A stretch of 64,000 bases of DNA from Streptacidiphilus sp. PB12-B1b (GTDB taxonomy: Bacteria > Actinomycetota > Actinomycetes > Streptomycetales > Streptomycetaceae), in the NCBI RefSeq assembly GCF_014084125.1, contig NZ_CP048405.1:3286001-3350000 (forward strand), given 5' to 3'. Positions within the stretch are counted from its first letter, which is position 1. Every line of letters starts with the position of its first letter. A model generated the notes under the pieces. It saw nothing but the letters and a program-made list of their open reading frames with translations, did no database searches and had not been told where the DNA came from. A program made the translations under genes and the position numbers. Positions 35,101 to 43,043 of this stretch are shown one piece after another.

Positions 35101-36339
35101 GTTGACCAGCTTGCCCAGCCGCAGGCCATTGCGGTGGATGACCTCCAGCTCCTCGTGCGCCTGCGGATCGTCCTCGGGCAGCCGGCCCCGCAGCTGCTCC
35201 AGCGGCCCCATGATCAGCGTGAGGGGCGTGCGGAACTCGTGGCTGACGTTGGAGAAGAAGGCAGTCTTGGCCCGGTCCAGCTCCATCAGCTCCTCGGCCC
35301 GCCGCTGCTGGGCGTGGTAGCTGCGGGCGCTGCCGATGCCCGCCGCGATGTGCCCGGAGGCCAGCTCGACGAAGCCCCGGTAGGCGTCGTCCAGCGGGCG
35401 GTACCGGTTCAGTGCGGCCACCAGGAAGCCGTACGGCACGCTGCCCTGCTGCACCAGCGGCACCACCAGGGCCTGGGCCGGCGGCTCCGGCCAGCCGCCC
35501 GTGGGCAGGGCATCGCCGTGCTCGGCGCCGAGCTCGACGAGCACAGCCTCACCGTGAGCCAGCGCGGCGACCGGCCAGATCGCGTCCGGGTCCGCGATCG
35601 GCAGCGTCGCCGGGGCGGCGGCGTGCCCGGCGGCGATGCCGGTGGCGGCCGCCAGACGCGCGCAGCCCGCGTCCTGCGCCCCGTCCTCCAGCAGGTAGGT
35701 CAGGGTGAAGGGCAGGTCGTGCTGGTTCCGGCCGAGCTGGTGCCCGGCGAAGGCCAGCATCTCCTGCTCGGTGCGGACCACGCTGGGGTCCGAGCCGAGA
35801 TCCCGCAGCGTCGCCATCCGCCGCTCGCCGATGACCCGCTCGGTGTCCTCGCTCACCACGCACAGCATGCCGACGACCGTGCCGAGGTCGTCCCTCAGCG
35901 GGCTGTAGGAGAACGTGTGGTAGGTCTCCTCCGGATAGCCCGAGCGCTCCAGGAACAGCAGCAGCGCCTCGTCCCAGGTGGCCTCGCCCGTGGTCATCAC
36001 GGTGTCGATGCGCGGGCCGATGTCCTGCCAGATCTCCGCCCACACCTCGCTGGCCGGCCGGCCCAGCGCCCAGGGGTACTTGCGGCCCAGCGTGTCCCGT
36101 CGGTAGGCCGCGTTGCAGAAGAACGTCAGCTGCGGCCCCCAGGCCATCCACATCGGGAACCGGGACGACAGCAGGATGTCCACCGCCGTGCGCAGACTCT
36201 GCGGCCAGGCCGCCGGAGGCCCCAGCGGCGTCGCCGACCAGTCCAGCGCGGCCAGGTCACGACCGATCGTGGGGTCGGCCGCGAACACCCCCGCCCCAGC
36301 GGCAGCCGGTACCGCGGGCCCAGCGCTTTCAGAACGCAC
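32158..36339 (-). CDS. Multidomain PAS-GAF-histidine kinase-receiver-PAS-SpoIIE phosphatase-HATPase protein
   Basis: 1393 residues from a GTG at 36339 (AAAGG about 10 nt upstream). In order: PAS-like sensor (about 25-165), GAF-like domain (about 195-340), HisKA with FFSNVSHEFRTPL (His367), HATPase_c (NLLSNALKFT, DTGIGVAEE, GSGIGLALV), a receiver domain with Asp693 (VVSDVMMPRLDG) and Lys in VKPFA, PAS (about 780-890), another GAF-like stretch (about 905-1035), SpoIIE phosphatase (about 1045-1265; GGDWYDTVEL, GDCVGRG, YSSAGHPPG, LMLYTDGL, DDDVALLLY) and an RsbW-like HATPase (about 1280-1388; N-box AAGEACANAIEHG). It is cytoplasmic with no clear membrane helix. It joins two-component and partner-switching logic in one chain, with its STAS partner encoded next. 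Confidence 0.9.
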   Translation of the reverse strand: MRSESAGPAVPAAAGAGVFAADPTIGRDLAALDWSATPLGPPAAWPQSLRTAVDILLSSRFPMWMAWGPQLTFFCNAAYRRDTLGRKYPWALGRPASEVWAEIWQDIGPRIDTVMTTGEATWDEALLLFLERSGYPEETYHTFSYSPLRDDLGTVVGMLCVVSEDTERVIGERRMATLRDLGSDPSVVRTEQEMLAFAGHQLGRNQHDLPFTLTYLLEDGAQDAGCARLAAATGIAAGHAAAPATLPIADPDAIWPVAALAHGEAVLVELGAEHGDALPTGGWPEPPAQALVVPLVQQGSVPYGFLVAALNRYRPLDDAYRGFVELASGHIAAGIGSARSYHAQQRRAEELMELDRAKTAFFSNVSHEFRTPLTLIMGPLEQLRGRLPEDDPQAHEELEVIHRNGLRLGKLVNTLLDFSRIEAGRMQAVFEPLDLAAATAELASVFRSAVDRAGLALEVDCRPLPEPVYVDQGMWEKVVLNLLSNALKFTFEGSIRVGLRHEDGQAVVTVADTGIGVAEEEIPRLFERFHRIENARSRSNEGSGIGLALVQELVQLHGGTITADSVAGQGTAFTIRLPLGSAHLPPDNIAPATDTTAVSSGAAPFVQEALRWLPEGGALPESGPAAAGAEAVGAGAAGPAVPARVLVADDNADMREYLVRLLKGAGYQVDSVNDGQAALEAVRADAPDLVVSDVMMPRLDGLALVAALRTDQRTAGVPVLLLSARAGQDASIEGLEAGADDYLVKPFAAAELLARIRANIELARLRSHHARWRAALVDSLQEAFFVCDEQGSVIEANTAFTDILGFGPEGLPYAYPYPWMPTAAADPQGYGQTDRAFAELLTARSGSYVLPVVHRDGRHVWVSATFNQVQDPDTSRRLAVGTFRDVTAERYAIQRETAMAALSLRLAEATSLPEALAAALTELQAIWRVQSVVAALFTDAGGVRLTATEPGLGWDDLSAERRAVLTGLHRQPLLTPSVHHGDGGAIVLEHPEGQLVVWVGPGERLPFADQDQVLLSLLAGRLAQGLTRAHQIDQQRETAIALQRAILGPSHLPVGFAVRYEPAARPLEVGGDWYDTVELPDSRIGIVVGDCVGRGLEAATVMGQLRSACRALLLQDTGPAQTLMALDRFAAGIPGALCTTVFCGILDPATGALTYSSAGHPPGILAHADGTTHLLEDGRSTPLAVRVGARRPEAQRTMPPRATLMLYTDGLVERRRRSLSDGIDRASSAVQDGRATPVDELASGVMTVLAPEGGYDDDVALLLYRHPAPLDVSFPAESSQLAPVRRALRGWLDQCGLPAQTVQNVLVAAGEACANAIEHGHRHAAGARISLRAAATVDDLTLTVADSGQWKVPQPEANAHRGRGVTLMRAMMQHVTITPGESGTTVDMHTRIA

Positions 36340-36583
36340 TCAAGGACACCTTTCGCTTACACCCACGGCTTGCCGGCGCTACCGTTCCCGCTCCTGAAAG
36401 CCCCCGGGTGCACCGACTCGTCGTCGCTGCTTCCCCGGCCCGGCACAGGTCGGGAATGTCGTCCGCCCCCCAGGCGAAGCGGATCAGTACGATATTCTAG
36501 GTGCTCACACTGACCGGCAGTGGCTGCCTCCTCCACCGGGAACCCACCCCGTCCGTCGGACAGCCCACCGCCCAGGAGTTCCG

Positions 36584-36964
36584 GTGACCGAACGCCCCCT
36601 GACCACCGCCCTGCAGGTGCTCCCCGGCGGGCACTGCCTGATCACCGTGGACGGCGAGCTGGACCACCACACGGCCCCGCAGCTGCGAGCCGCCCTGGAC
36701 GAGGTGGCCTTCGGCCCGGGGTCTCTGCTGGTCATCGACCTCACCCGGCTGACCTACTGCGACTCCACCGGCATCACCGCCATGGTCACCGCCCACCAGC
36801 GGGCCCAGCGAGCCGGAGGGCTGCTCACCCTGGCAGGGCTGAGCCAGGAACTCCGCCGGGTTTTCGAAATCGTCGGACTCGACCAGTTCTTCTCCATCCG
36901 GCCCACGGTGGCGGACGCCATCGAGACCGCCCCCGGCCGGGGAACGGCCCCGGAAGCGCCGTAG
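36584..36964 (+). CDS. STAS-domain anti-sigma factor antagonist
   Basis: 126 residues from a GTG at 36584 with AGGAG 5 nt upstream. Motifs: LITVDGELDHHTAPQLRAAL, VIDLTRLTYCDSTGITAMV (Ser in DST) and VFEIVGLDQFF. It is closely similar in pattern to the 29180 protein. Divergent from the large multidomain gene across a 244-bp gap, and followed by a hairpin shared with the convergent MarR gene. Single-gene transcript. Confidence 0.9.
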   Translation: MTERPLTTALQVLPGGHCLITVDGELDHHTAPQLRAALDEVAFGPGSLLVIDLTRLTYCDSTGITAMVTAHQRAQRAGGLLTLAGLSQELRRVFEIVGLDQFFSIRPTVADAIETAPGRGTAPEAP

Positions 36965-36970
36965 CCCGAC

Positions 36971-36994
36971 CGGACGAGGTCCCGGTCTCGTCCG
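36971..36994. terminator. Bidirectional hairpin between STAS and MarR genes
   Basis: CGGACGAG (36971-36978) and CTCGTCCG (36987-36994) form a perfect 8-bp stem with an 8-nt loop in the 42-bp convergent gap. Confidence 0.6.
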
Positions 36995-37006
36995 TTCCAC
37001 CGCCCC

Positions 37007-37504
37007 TCAGTCCGTCGGCGGGACGGGACCGCCGATGCCCTGGTGAAGGTTCTCGAGCCGTTCGAGGATGCCGCGCAGCTCGGTGAGATCTTCGGCGGGC
37101 AGCGCGCGAAGCGCCGCCGGCGGGCGGGCGATGATGCCCTGGGCCGTGCCCACCGCCTCGCGCCCCGGCCCGGTCAGGGTCACCAGTTTGCGGCGCCGGT
37201 CACCCTCGTCGTCGGCGCGCGAGACCAGCCCGAGGGCTTGCAGCTCGTTGACGATGAGCGTGGTGTACGGGGGGTCGAGGCTTGCGGCCTGGGCGAGTCG
37301 CGCGAGGCTGAGCGGTCCGTCGGCCAGCGCGAGCAGGGCCTTGACCCGTCCGGAGCCGCGGCCCAGCGCGAGTGTCCGACGCAGCTCCTCGGTCGGGTCG
37401 AAGCCGCGGACGAACGCGGACATGAGCGCCCAGACGGAGCCCGCGAGATCGTCCGCCGTCGTCCCAGGGCCCGTCGCCGCTGAGGGGTGGTCGTGTGCCG
37501 ACAC
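37007..37504 (-). CDS. MarR-family transcriptional regulator
   Basis: 165 residues from a GTG at 37504 behind GGAGGAAGGA; the longer frame above it reads as the opposite strand. A winged helix (about 45-115) contains LSLARLAQAASLDPPYTTLIVNEL as the recognition segment and the wing DDEGDRRRKLVTLT. Dimerisation helices flank it. Divergent from an esterase gene with 68 bp between starts; that AT-rich gap includes TAGTTTTAAACATA, an imperfect palindrome that could be its operator. It probably represses the esterase gene and itself (inference). Confidence 0.9.
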   Translation of the reverse strand: MSAHDHPSAATGPGTTADDLAGSVWALMSAFVRGFDPTEELRRTLALGRGSGRVKALLALADGPLSLARLAQAASLDPPYTTLIVNELQALGLVSRADDEGDRRRKLVTLTGPGREAVGTAQGIIARPPAALRALPAEDLTELRGILERLENLHQGIGGPVPPTD

Positions 37505-37572
37505 GGGTGTCCTTCCTCCGAAAACGCTGATAGTTTTAAACATATAAGGGAATTCTACCGTGCGAGGCAGCC

Positions 37573-38598
37573 ATGTCTGTACCAGACCCGACGCTCCCCA
37601 CCCCGACGTCCAGTACAGCGACTGATCGGGCCGACTACCTGGCATCGCTTCTCGCGGCGCTGCCTGCGGACGTACGCCAACGGCTCCAGGAGATCGGCGC
37701 GTTCTCGATCAACGAGGGAAACCTGGCGGCCATGCGCCAGCGCACGCTGCGCTCGCCGGGCACTCCGTCGAACGCCGTCGAGCACACCGACCGGCTGGTA
37801 CCCGCGGCACCCGGCGACCCGGACGTCCCCGTGCGGCTGCACCGCGCGCACGACGCGACCACTGGGCTGCCCTGCCTGGTCTCGATCCACGGCGGGGGCT
37901 ATGTGATCGGCTCACATCTCGGCGATGACGGACGGTTCGACCGCTGGTGCACCGCGCTGACGTGCGTCGGCGTCTCGGTCGGCTACCGCCTCGCCCCCGA
38001 GACCCCCTACCCGGGCCCGCTCGAGGACTGCTACGCCGCGCTGGCCTGGGTCCACCGGAACGCGGCCGAACTCGGTGTCGACCCCGACCGGATCGGCGTC
38101 ATCGGCGGCAGCGCGGGCGGCGGCCTGGCCGCCGGTCTGGCTCTGCTCGCCCGTGACCGGGGCGAGATCCCGGTCGGCTTCCAGGTGTTGAGCTACCCGA
38201 TGCTCGACGATCGGCTGCAGACCGCCTCGGGCCGGGCCGGCGCCCCGCTGTGGGACGCCGCCACCAACCAGTACGGCTGGCAGGCGTACCTCGGCGGCTA
38301 CGGCGCGGGCCAGGCGATCCCCGGCTACGCGGTGCCCGCGCGGGCGCACGATCTCAGGGGCCTGCCACCGGCCTTCGTCACGGTGGGCAATCTGGACGGG
38401 CTGCTGGACGAGGACCTCGACTACGCTCGTCGGCTGATCGCCGCCGGTGTCCCGACCGACCTGCACGTCTTCGCCGACGGACCGCACGCGTTCGACAGCA
38501 TGCTGTCGGACACGGCTGTCGCCGGGCGTGCTCGCCGCGTACTCGAGGACTGGCTGCACGCCCGAATGCACCCCGGAGCCCGTCCGGGCGCCGAATGA
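37573..38598 (+). CDS. Alpha/beta hydrolase, hormone-sensitive lipase (HSL) family esterase
   Basis: 341 residues. HSL-family hallmarks: oxyanion motif HGGGYVIGS, nucleophile elbow GGSAGGG (Ser), the Asp in VTVGNLDGLLDEDLDYA and the His in FADGPHAFDSM, so the triad is complete. It probably hydrolyses short-chain or aromatic esters in the cytoplasm. Likely controlled by the divergent MarR protein, which might sense a substrate or product. The stop is followed by a good terminator. Confidence 0.9.
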   Translation: MSVPDPTLPTPTSSTATDRADYLASLLAALPADVRQRLQEIGAFSINEGNLAAMRQRTLRSPGTPSNAVEHTDRLVPAAPGDPDVPVRLHRAHDATTGLPCLVSIHGGGYVIGSHLGDDGRFDRWCTALTCVGVSVGYRLAPETPYPGPLEDCYAALAWVHRNAAELGVDPDRIGVIGGSAGGGLAAGLALLARDRGEIPVGFQVLSYPMLDDRLQTASGRAGAPLWDAATNQYGWQAYLGGYGAGQAIPGYAVPARAHDLRGLPPAFVTVGNLDGLLDEDLDYARRLIAAGVPTDLHVFADGPHAFDSMLSDTAVAGRARRVLEDWLHARMHPGARPGAE

Positions 38599-38641
38599 CC
38601 GGACCGGCGCGCGCCTGCCCTGGGGTCGGGGCGGGGGAGCG

Positions 38642-38679
38642 CTGCGACGGCCGGACCGTCGTCCGTCCGGCCGCCGCAG
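38642..38679. terminator. Bidirectional terminator between esterase and G1 peptidase genes
   Basis: The stem CTGCG-A-CGGCCGGAC (38642-38656) with GTCCGGCCG-C-CGCAG (38665-38679) gives 14 pairs with one mismatch and an 8-nt loop. Confidence 0.75.
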
Positions 38680-38691
38680 GCGTTCAACGGA

Positions 38692-39489
38692 TCAACACGC
38701 GTTCAGCCACGTGGTGGTGAAGTTGTCATTGCCGCTGAGGCTGGAGGTGGAGTCGCAGAGCGTGCTGCCGCTCTGGATCTCCATCTGGTCGATGGTGTAC
38801 GGGGAGCCGCTGTAGGAGCCGATGGGCTGGCCGTCCACGGTGAAGCCGGTGAAGGGGTCCGTGCCGAACTTGGTCAGGTGGTCGGCCGCCATCTCCATCA
38901 CGGCCTCGGCCGAATTGTCGTCGGCCTTCAGCGACTTGGTGACGGTGTTGGTCCAGCCCTGAGTGATGTCCTTCAGCACCAGCGAGTACTTCGTGCCGGA
39001 GGTGTGGGTCACCGTGCCGGTGAACTTGTCGCCGGGCTCGACCGTCTTGTTGATGATGATCACGTTCGCCGGGTACATCTCGTACCAGGCGTAGTAGTCC
39101 GGCGTGGATCCGTCGCAGTCGCCGGAGCTTCCGGTCTGCTCGACGGTGCTGGAGTTGAAGCCGTCGATGCCGACCCACGGGGACATGTCCGTCTCGCCGT
39201 CGCTGCTGGTGCAGGTGATGGCGTTCTGAGTCCAACTCGCCGTCGCCGTGGTGAAGGTGCTGCCGGTGACCGCGTACCCGGACCAGTTGTTCGAGTAGTC
39301 GATGACGTGGCCGCCGACCTTGGCGGGGTGGGTTCCCGGGGCCGGCTTGAACAGGCCGCCGGGCATGAACGCGCTGTGCGCCTTGGGTGCGGCAGCAGGA
39401 TGCGCATTGCCGGCCGCCATCGCCGGCCCGGTGAGCGCCAGCGAGCCAAGCGCCAGCGCTGCCAGGGGGATTGACCATCTTCTGACCAT
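38692..39489 (-). CDS. Secreted G1-family (eqolisin) glutamic endopeptidase
   Basis: 265 residues with a signal peptide (about 1-26, ALTGPAMAA) and a propeptide-like stretch to about residue 60. The mature domain has NNWSGYAVTG, TASWTQNAITC, WVGIDGFNSSTVEQTGSSGDC (catalytic Gln118) and SAEAVMEMAAD (catalytic Glu within 195-199). Eqolisins use a Gln/Glu dyad and work at acid pH; they are known mainly from fungi and from some acid-tolerant bacteria. It is predicted to be secreted by Sec and to degrade extracellular protein. Monocistronic, with a 369-bp upstream region. Confidence 0.88.
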   Translation of the reverse strand: MVRRWSIPLAALALGSLALTGPAMAAGNAHPAAAPKAHSAFMPGGLFKPAPGTHPAKVGGHVIDYSNNWSGYAVTGSTFTTATASWTQNAITCTSSDGETDMSPWVGIDGFNSSTVEQTGSSGDCDGSTPDYYAWYEMYPANVIIINKTVEPGDKFTGTVTHTSGTKYSLVLKDITQGWTNTVTKSLKADDNSAEAVMEMAADHLTKFGTDPFTGFTVDGQPIGSYSGSPYTIDQMEIQSGSTLCDSTSSLSGNDNFTTTWLNAC

Positions 39490-39858
39490 GGGGGAGGACT
39501 CCTCTGCGGGATGGTGGCAGCCAGGCCACGCGGCGTGATCGCCCGAATTCGGCGTGCTGGGGCATGGGGGACACTACATCTGTTCGAGGAAACTTTGAAT
39601 GGCCACGGTCAACTGATGGTCAATCAGAAACTTTGTCTGCCAAAGGGCTTGAAAAGCGCGATCGAGACCGTCGGCGCACGGCAGGCGGCGTCACAGTTGC
39701 GGGCACGCTAGGACGCCTGGTTGTTCGGGCCGGGCGCACAGGCGTCCCCGCAGTGCAGCGACCACCACAACGCCTTGAATCCCGCCCACCGACGACCCGC
39801 CATGAACGCCCCCGATCAGTAGCCGTCGCCCCCAAGGGAGTTCCCGTTCCGCAGCGAC
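39490..39858. other. Intergenic region upstream of the G1 peptidase gene
   Basis: Contains the ribosome site (GGAGGA) and presumably the promoter of the peptidase gene in its lower-GC first part (about 39560-39660). Short open frames here have ordinary-chance composition and no ribosome sites. No repeat or RNA recognised. Confidence 0.4.
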
Positions 39859-40299
39859 CTATTCGGCGAGTTCGGCGGCGTGTCGGCACAGGGCGTGGAG
39901 GAGGGCGTCCGTCGCGGGCGTGGTGGCGCCCGGCAGGCGAACCAGGCTGACGCGGCGCCGTTCCTCGGGGAGGTCGTCGACGGTGACCAGGCGCACGCCG
40001 GGCGGCATCGCGGACAGCAGCATGGAGGAGACCGTGGTGATGCCGACGCCTGCTGCGACCAGGTGCAGTTTGGCCAGCCAGTCGCGGGTGGCGTGGTGGA
40101 CCCGGGGCCGCCCGGGCAGGCCCGGCCAGATGCCCAGCAGGGGCTCCCCGGTGCTGGACGGGCTGGCGATCCAGGTCTCACCGGCGATCTGCTGAGCAGT
40201 GACGCCGGTACGGTCGGCGAACCTGCCGTCGGCCGGAACGGCCAGGACCAGATGGTCCTTCAGCAGCGGCTCCGCCGGCCGTGTCGTCAGCCCCGATAC
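39859..40299 (-). pseudogene. LysR-type regulator, C-terminal half only
   Basis: On the minus strand the frame ending at the TAG 39859-39861 reads as the second half of a LysR effector domain: TTRPAEPLLKDHLVLAVPAD, GETWIASPSSTGEPLLGIWP, KLHLVAAGVGITTVSSMLLS, PPGVRLVTVDDLPEERRRV, then a final helix. Upstream it meets an in-frame stop near 40305, and the DNA-binding half is absent. About 145 codons remain. The sequence just beyond (40293-40352) reads on the plus strand as the end of an unrelated coding frame (DTGYDVRMTEVPAE then stop), suggesting a deletion joined two gene ends. Confidence 0.7.
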
Positions 40300-40575
40300 C
40301 GGCTACGACGTGCGTATGACCGAGGTCCCCGCCGAAGCAGCTGCCACTGACTGACCGCGCGCGGCCGGACGATCCCGCAACAACCTTCAGCCCCCGCTGG
40401 GTGTCAGCACACCACCGCGCACCGACGCCCGGCGGTGTCCCAGGGACGGCCGCAGATGCGGCTTGTCGCCTGCCCCCTGTCGGCGGACAGGGCTACGCTG
40501 TGACCTGCGGCCACCCCGGGACCTTCGGTCATCGACCGCAGCACGCCTGCTCCTACGACGTCTTCCGGTGATCCG

Positions 40576-41418
40576 ATGACCACTGTCCACGCCCGTGAGG
40601 TCTCCCTGGGCGTCGAGTCGTTCGGTGACGCCGACGCGCCACTCGTCCTGCTCGCGGGCGGCACGACGATGCTCTCCTGGCCCGACGCGATCTGCGAGCG
40701 CCTCGCCGCCGGTGGCCGCCGTGTGGTGCGCTACGACCTGCGCGACAGCGGGGAGTCGACCACGGCAGATCCGCAGGCACCCGGCTACACCCTGCGCGAC
40801 CTCGCCGCCGACGCGGCCGCCCTTGCTGACGCGCTCGGCGGGGCGCCTGCGCACCTCGCGGGGATCGGCGTCGGCGGGATGGTCGCCCAGGTGGCCGCCC
40901 TCGACCATCCGGGCGCCTTCTCGGCACTCACCCTGGTCGGCACCCGCGCAGTTGCTCCCGGCCCGCCCGACGACGACCTCCCCGACCACGACCAGGCGAC
41001 GATGAGCCGACTGTTCGCGCGTCCCATGCCCGACTGGTCCGACCGCGAGGCGGTTGCCGAGTTCGCCGCCGCCGGGGCGGAGATCCTCGGCGACGACCCC
41101 CTCGCCGCGCGCGCCGTCGCCGCGCGCATCTGGGACCGCACGCCCGGCACCGCACCCCCGGTGCAGATGGCCAACCAGATGCGCCTGGTGTTCTCCAGGC
41201 TCGACTGCGCACCCCGCTGGCGCGAGCGCCTGCCCGAGATCGGGATCCCCACGCTCGTCGTCCACGGCCGCCGCGACCGGTTCTTCCCCGTCGGCAACGG
41301 CGAGGCGATCGCGCGCGAAATCCCCGGAGCACGGCTGCTCGTCCTCCAGGAGGCCGCCACCGCGATCCCCGACGCGGCGGTCGGCGAGGTCACCGAGGCG
41401 ATGCTCGCACTCGGCTAG
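40576..41418 (+). CDS. Alpha/beta-hydrolase-fold protein lacking catalytic Ser and His
   Basis: 280 residues with clear alpha/beta-hydrolase framing: PLVLLAGGTTMLSW, VVRYDLRDSGESTT, HLAGIGVGGMVAQVAAL, LVVHGRRDRFFPVGNGEAIAREIPGA. In the nucleophile elbow the expected G-x-Ser-x-G is G-I-Gly98-V-G. In the C-terminal motif the expected GH-x-x-P is AT-A-I-P, so the catalytic His position holds Thr. The acidic residue (Asp in RRDRFF) remains. The fold looks intact and the frame open, so this is probably a non-hydrolytic homologue (binding protein, or an enzyme of other chemistry) rather than a decayed gene. Convergent with the prolyl aminopeptidase gene, 2 bp apart. Confidence 0.8.
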   Translation: MTTVHAREVSLGVESFGDADAPLVLLAGGTTMLSWPDAICERLAAGGRRVVRYDLRDSGESTTADPQAPGYTLRDLAADAAALADALGGAPAHLAGIGVGGMVAQVAALDHPGAFSALTLVGTRAVAPGPPDDDLPDHDQATMSRLFARPMPDWSDREAVAEFAAAGAEILGDDPLAARAVAARIWDRTPGTAPPVQMANQMRLVFSRLDCAPRWRERLPEIGIPTLVVHGRRDRFFPVGNGEAIAREIPGARLLVLQEAATAIPDAAVGEVTEAMLALG

Positions 41419-41420
41419 AA

Positions 41421-42380
41421 TCACCGGTTCTTGAACTGCTCGATGGCCGTCCGGGTCGCCAGGGACATCGCCTCGCTCGAGGCGTGCCCGCAGTCCTCGA
41501 TGATGTGCAGTTGCGCATCCGGCCACGCCTTCGCCAGCTCCCACGGCGCCTGTACCGGGCAGCTCATGTCGTGGCGGCCGTGGACGACCACCCCCGGGAT
41601 CCCGGCCAGCTTGTGCGCGTTGCGCAGCAGTTGGCCCTCCTCCAGCCAAGCACAGTTGCTGAAGAAGTGGGCGCAGATGCGCACGAACGCGAGCTGCGCG
41701 TCCACCTTGCGATCGCTGTACATGCCGGGGGAGCCGTTGGGCTCGTTCGAGATGACCGCGTCCTCCCAGGCGAGCCAGGTGGCGGCGGCCTGCTCCCGGA
41801 CGGCCCGGTCAGGGTTCTCCATCAGCCGCGCGTACGCCGCCAGCACGTCCCCGCCCCGCTCGCCCTCGGGGACGCCGTCGCGGAAGCGGTCCCACGCCTC
41901 GGGGCGGAACCGTCCGGCGCCTCGGTAGAGCCAGTCCACCCCGGAGCGGTCGGCCATCATCACCGCCGCGATGACGATCTCGCTGACGCGCTCGGGGTGC
42001 TGCTGTGCATAGGCCAGAACGAGCGTCGCGCCCCAGGAGCCGCCATTGAGCAGCCACTTCTCGATGCCGAGATGCTCGCGCAGCCGCTCCATGTCGTCGA
42101 TCAGGTGCTGCGTGGTGTTCAGGCCCATGTCCGCCGCCGGGTCGCCGGCGTGCGGGGTACTGCGACCGCAGTTGCGCTGGTCGAAGCGGATGAGGCGGTA
42201 GGCCTCGGGATCCCAGGCCCTGGTCGGCCGTTGCGGCGCACCCGCCCCCGGGCCGCCGTGGACGTTCACGGCAGGCTTGCCTTCGGGGTTGCCGAGCTGC
42301 TCGTAGTAGATGCGGTTGCCGTCTCCGGTGTCGAGGAAACCCGCGTCGTAGGGACTTGTCGGAGGGTACACATCAACCAT
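41421..42380 (-). CDS. pip: Prolyl aminopeptidase
   Basis: 319 residues. It removes N-terminal Pro from peptides. Family S33 features: NVHGGPGAGAP (oxyanion HGGPG), FDQRNCGRSTPHA (the DQRGxGRS-type motif), nucleophile elbow GGSWGATL (Ser), Asp in VHGRHDMSCPV and His in EDCGHASSE. Length matches bacterial prolyl iminopeptidases. Cytoplasmic, no signal peptide. Confidence 0.93.
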   Translation of the reverse strand: MVDVYPPTSPYDAGFLDTGDGNRIYYEQLGNPEGKPAVNVHGGPGAGAPQRPTRAWDPEAYRLIRFDQRNCGRSTPHAGDPAADMGLNTTQHLIDDMERLREHLGIEKWLLNGGSWGATLVLAYAQQHPERVSEIVIAAVMMADRSGVDWLYRGAGRFRPEAWDRFRDGVPEGERGGDVLAAYARLMENPDRAVREQAAATWLAWEDAVISNEPNGSPGMYSDRKVDAQLAFVRICAHFFSNCAWLEEGQLLRNAHKLAGIPGVVVHGRHDMSCPVQAPWELAKAWPDAQLHIIEDCGHASSEAMSLATRTAIEQFKNR

Positions 42381-42485
42381 GACCGCCGATCCTAGGGGAG
42401 TGGCCGTCTCCGAACGGTGAAACCGCGGGAAGTTCCAGGGAGCGCTGCCCGGCTGCGGGCTGATGATGCGCTAACCAGGGCCGTG

Positions 42486-42749
42486 CTAACCCCAGTGCCC
42501 GGGGCCGCCGCCGCGCCAGTGGACGCGCAGTTCCGTCGCCGTCACGTCGGAGATCCCTCCGGCCCGGCACAGGCGCTCGAAGTCCCTCGCGCACCGTGCG
42601 GTGCCGATGACCGTGCCCGCCAGCTCGATGCTCCGAAACGGTGCTGTGCGCCCGTCGATGGAGTGGACCACCGGGTGCACTATCACGTCGGTCCCGGCCC
42701 GGCCGGGTCGGTTTGCTGATCGGCGGCGGGTGAAGGCAAGGACGCTCAT
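42486..42749 (-). CDS. Small hypothetical protein
   Basis: 87 residues from ATG 42749 (GGAAG closely upstream). A basic start is followed by a well-structured core (DVIVHPVVHSIDGRTAPFRS, IGTARCARDFERLCRAGG, VTATELRVHW) that does not look like an antisense shadow. No family recognised. The frame is open further upstream but without a start signal. Confidence 0.5.
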   Translation of the reverse strand: MSVLAFTRRRSANRPGRAGTDVIVHPVVHSIDGRTAPFRSIELAGTVIGTARCARDFERLCRAGGISDVTATELRVHWRGGGPGHWG

Positions 42750-43043
42750 GTCTTCCGCCTGCCCCGGCACCGCGGGCGTATGCCTGCGCGGACGTGCGGG
42801 CACGGGCTCGGACGATCGGGCCGACGGGCCCATCGTCACGCGCGGAGGTGTCCGCGGGGGCCGCCCACCGCCGTGAGCGCTGCCCTCTGGTCCGAGCGTG
42901 CGCCGGCTCTCGCATACTATGCGCGGTAGCCCTCGGATACTCGCTCCAGTCGGTACGGCCCCCGGCGACGAACCCAGGACAGTGCTGTGTGTCGGCCACC
43001 CCTCGGGGGTTGGCCTGGGAGCCCAGGGTAGGAGGAGACATTG

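Noticed and set aside
32146-36513. 1455-codon plus-strand open frame
   Set aside because: Antisense to the 1393-residue multidomain gene, whose motifs are unmistakable.
37531-37546. TAGTTTTAAACATA as a firm MarR operator
   Set aside because: The symmetry is imperfect and the site is simply the AT-rich promoter core; mentioned only as a possibility in the MarR entry.
39511-39711. 66-codon plus-strand ORF upstream of the G1 peptidase
   Set aside because: No ribosome site and no conserved-looking pattern; it overlaps the probable promoter region.
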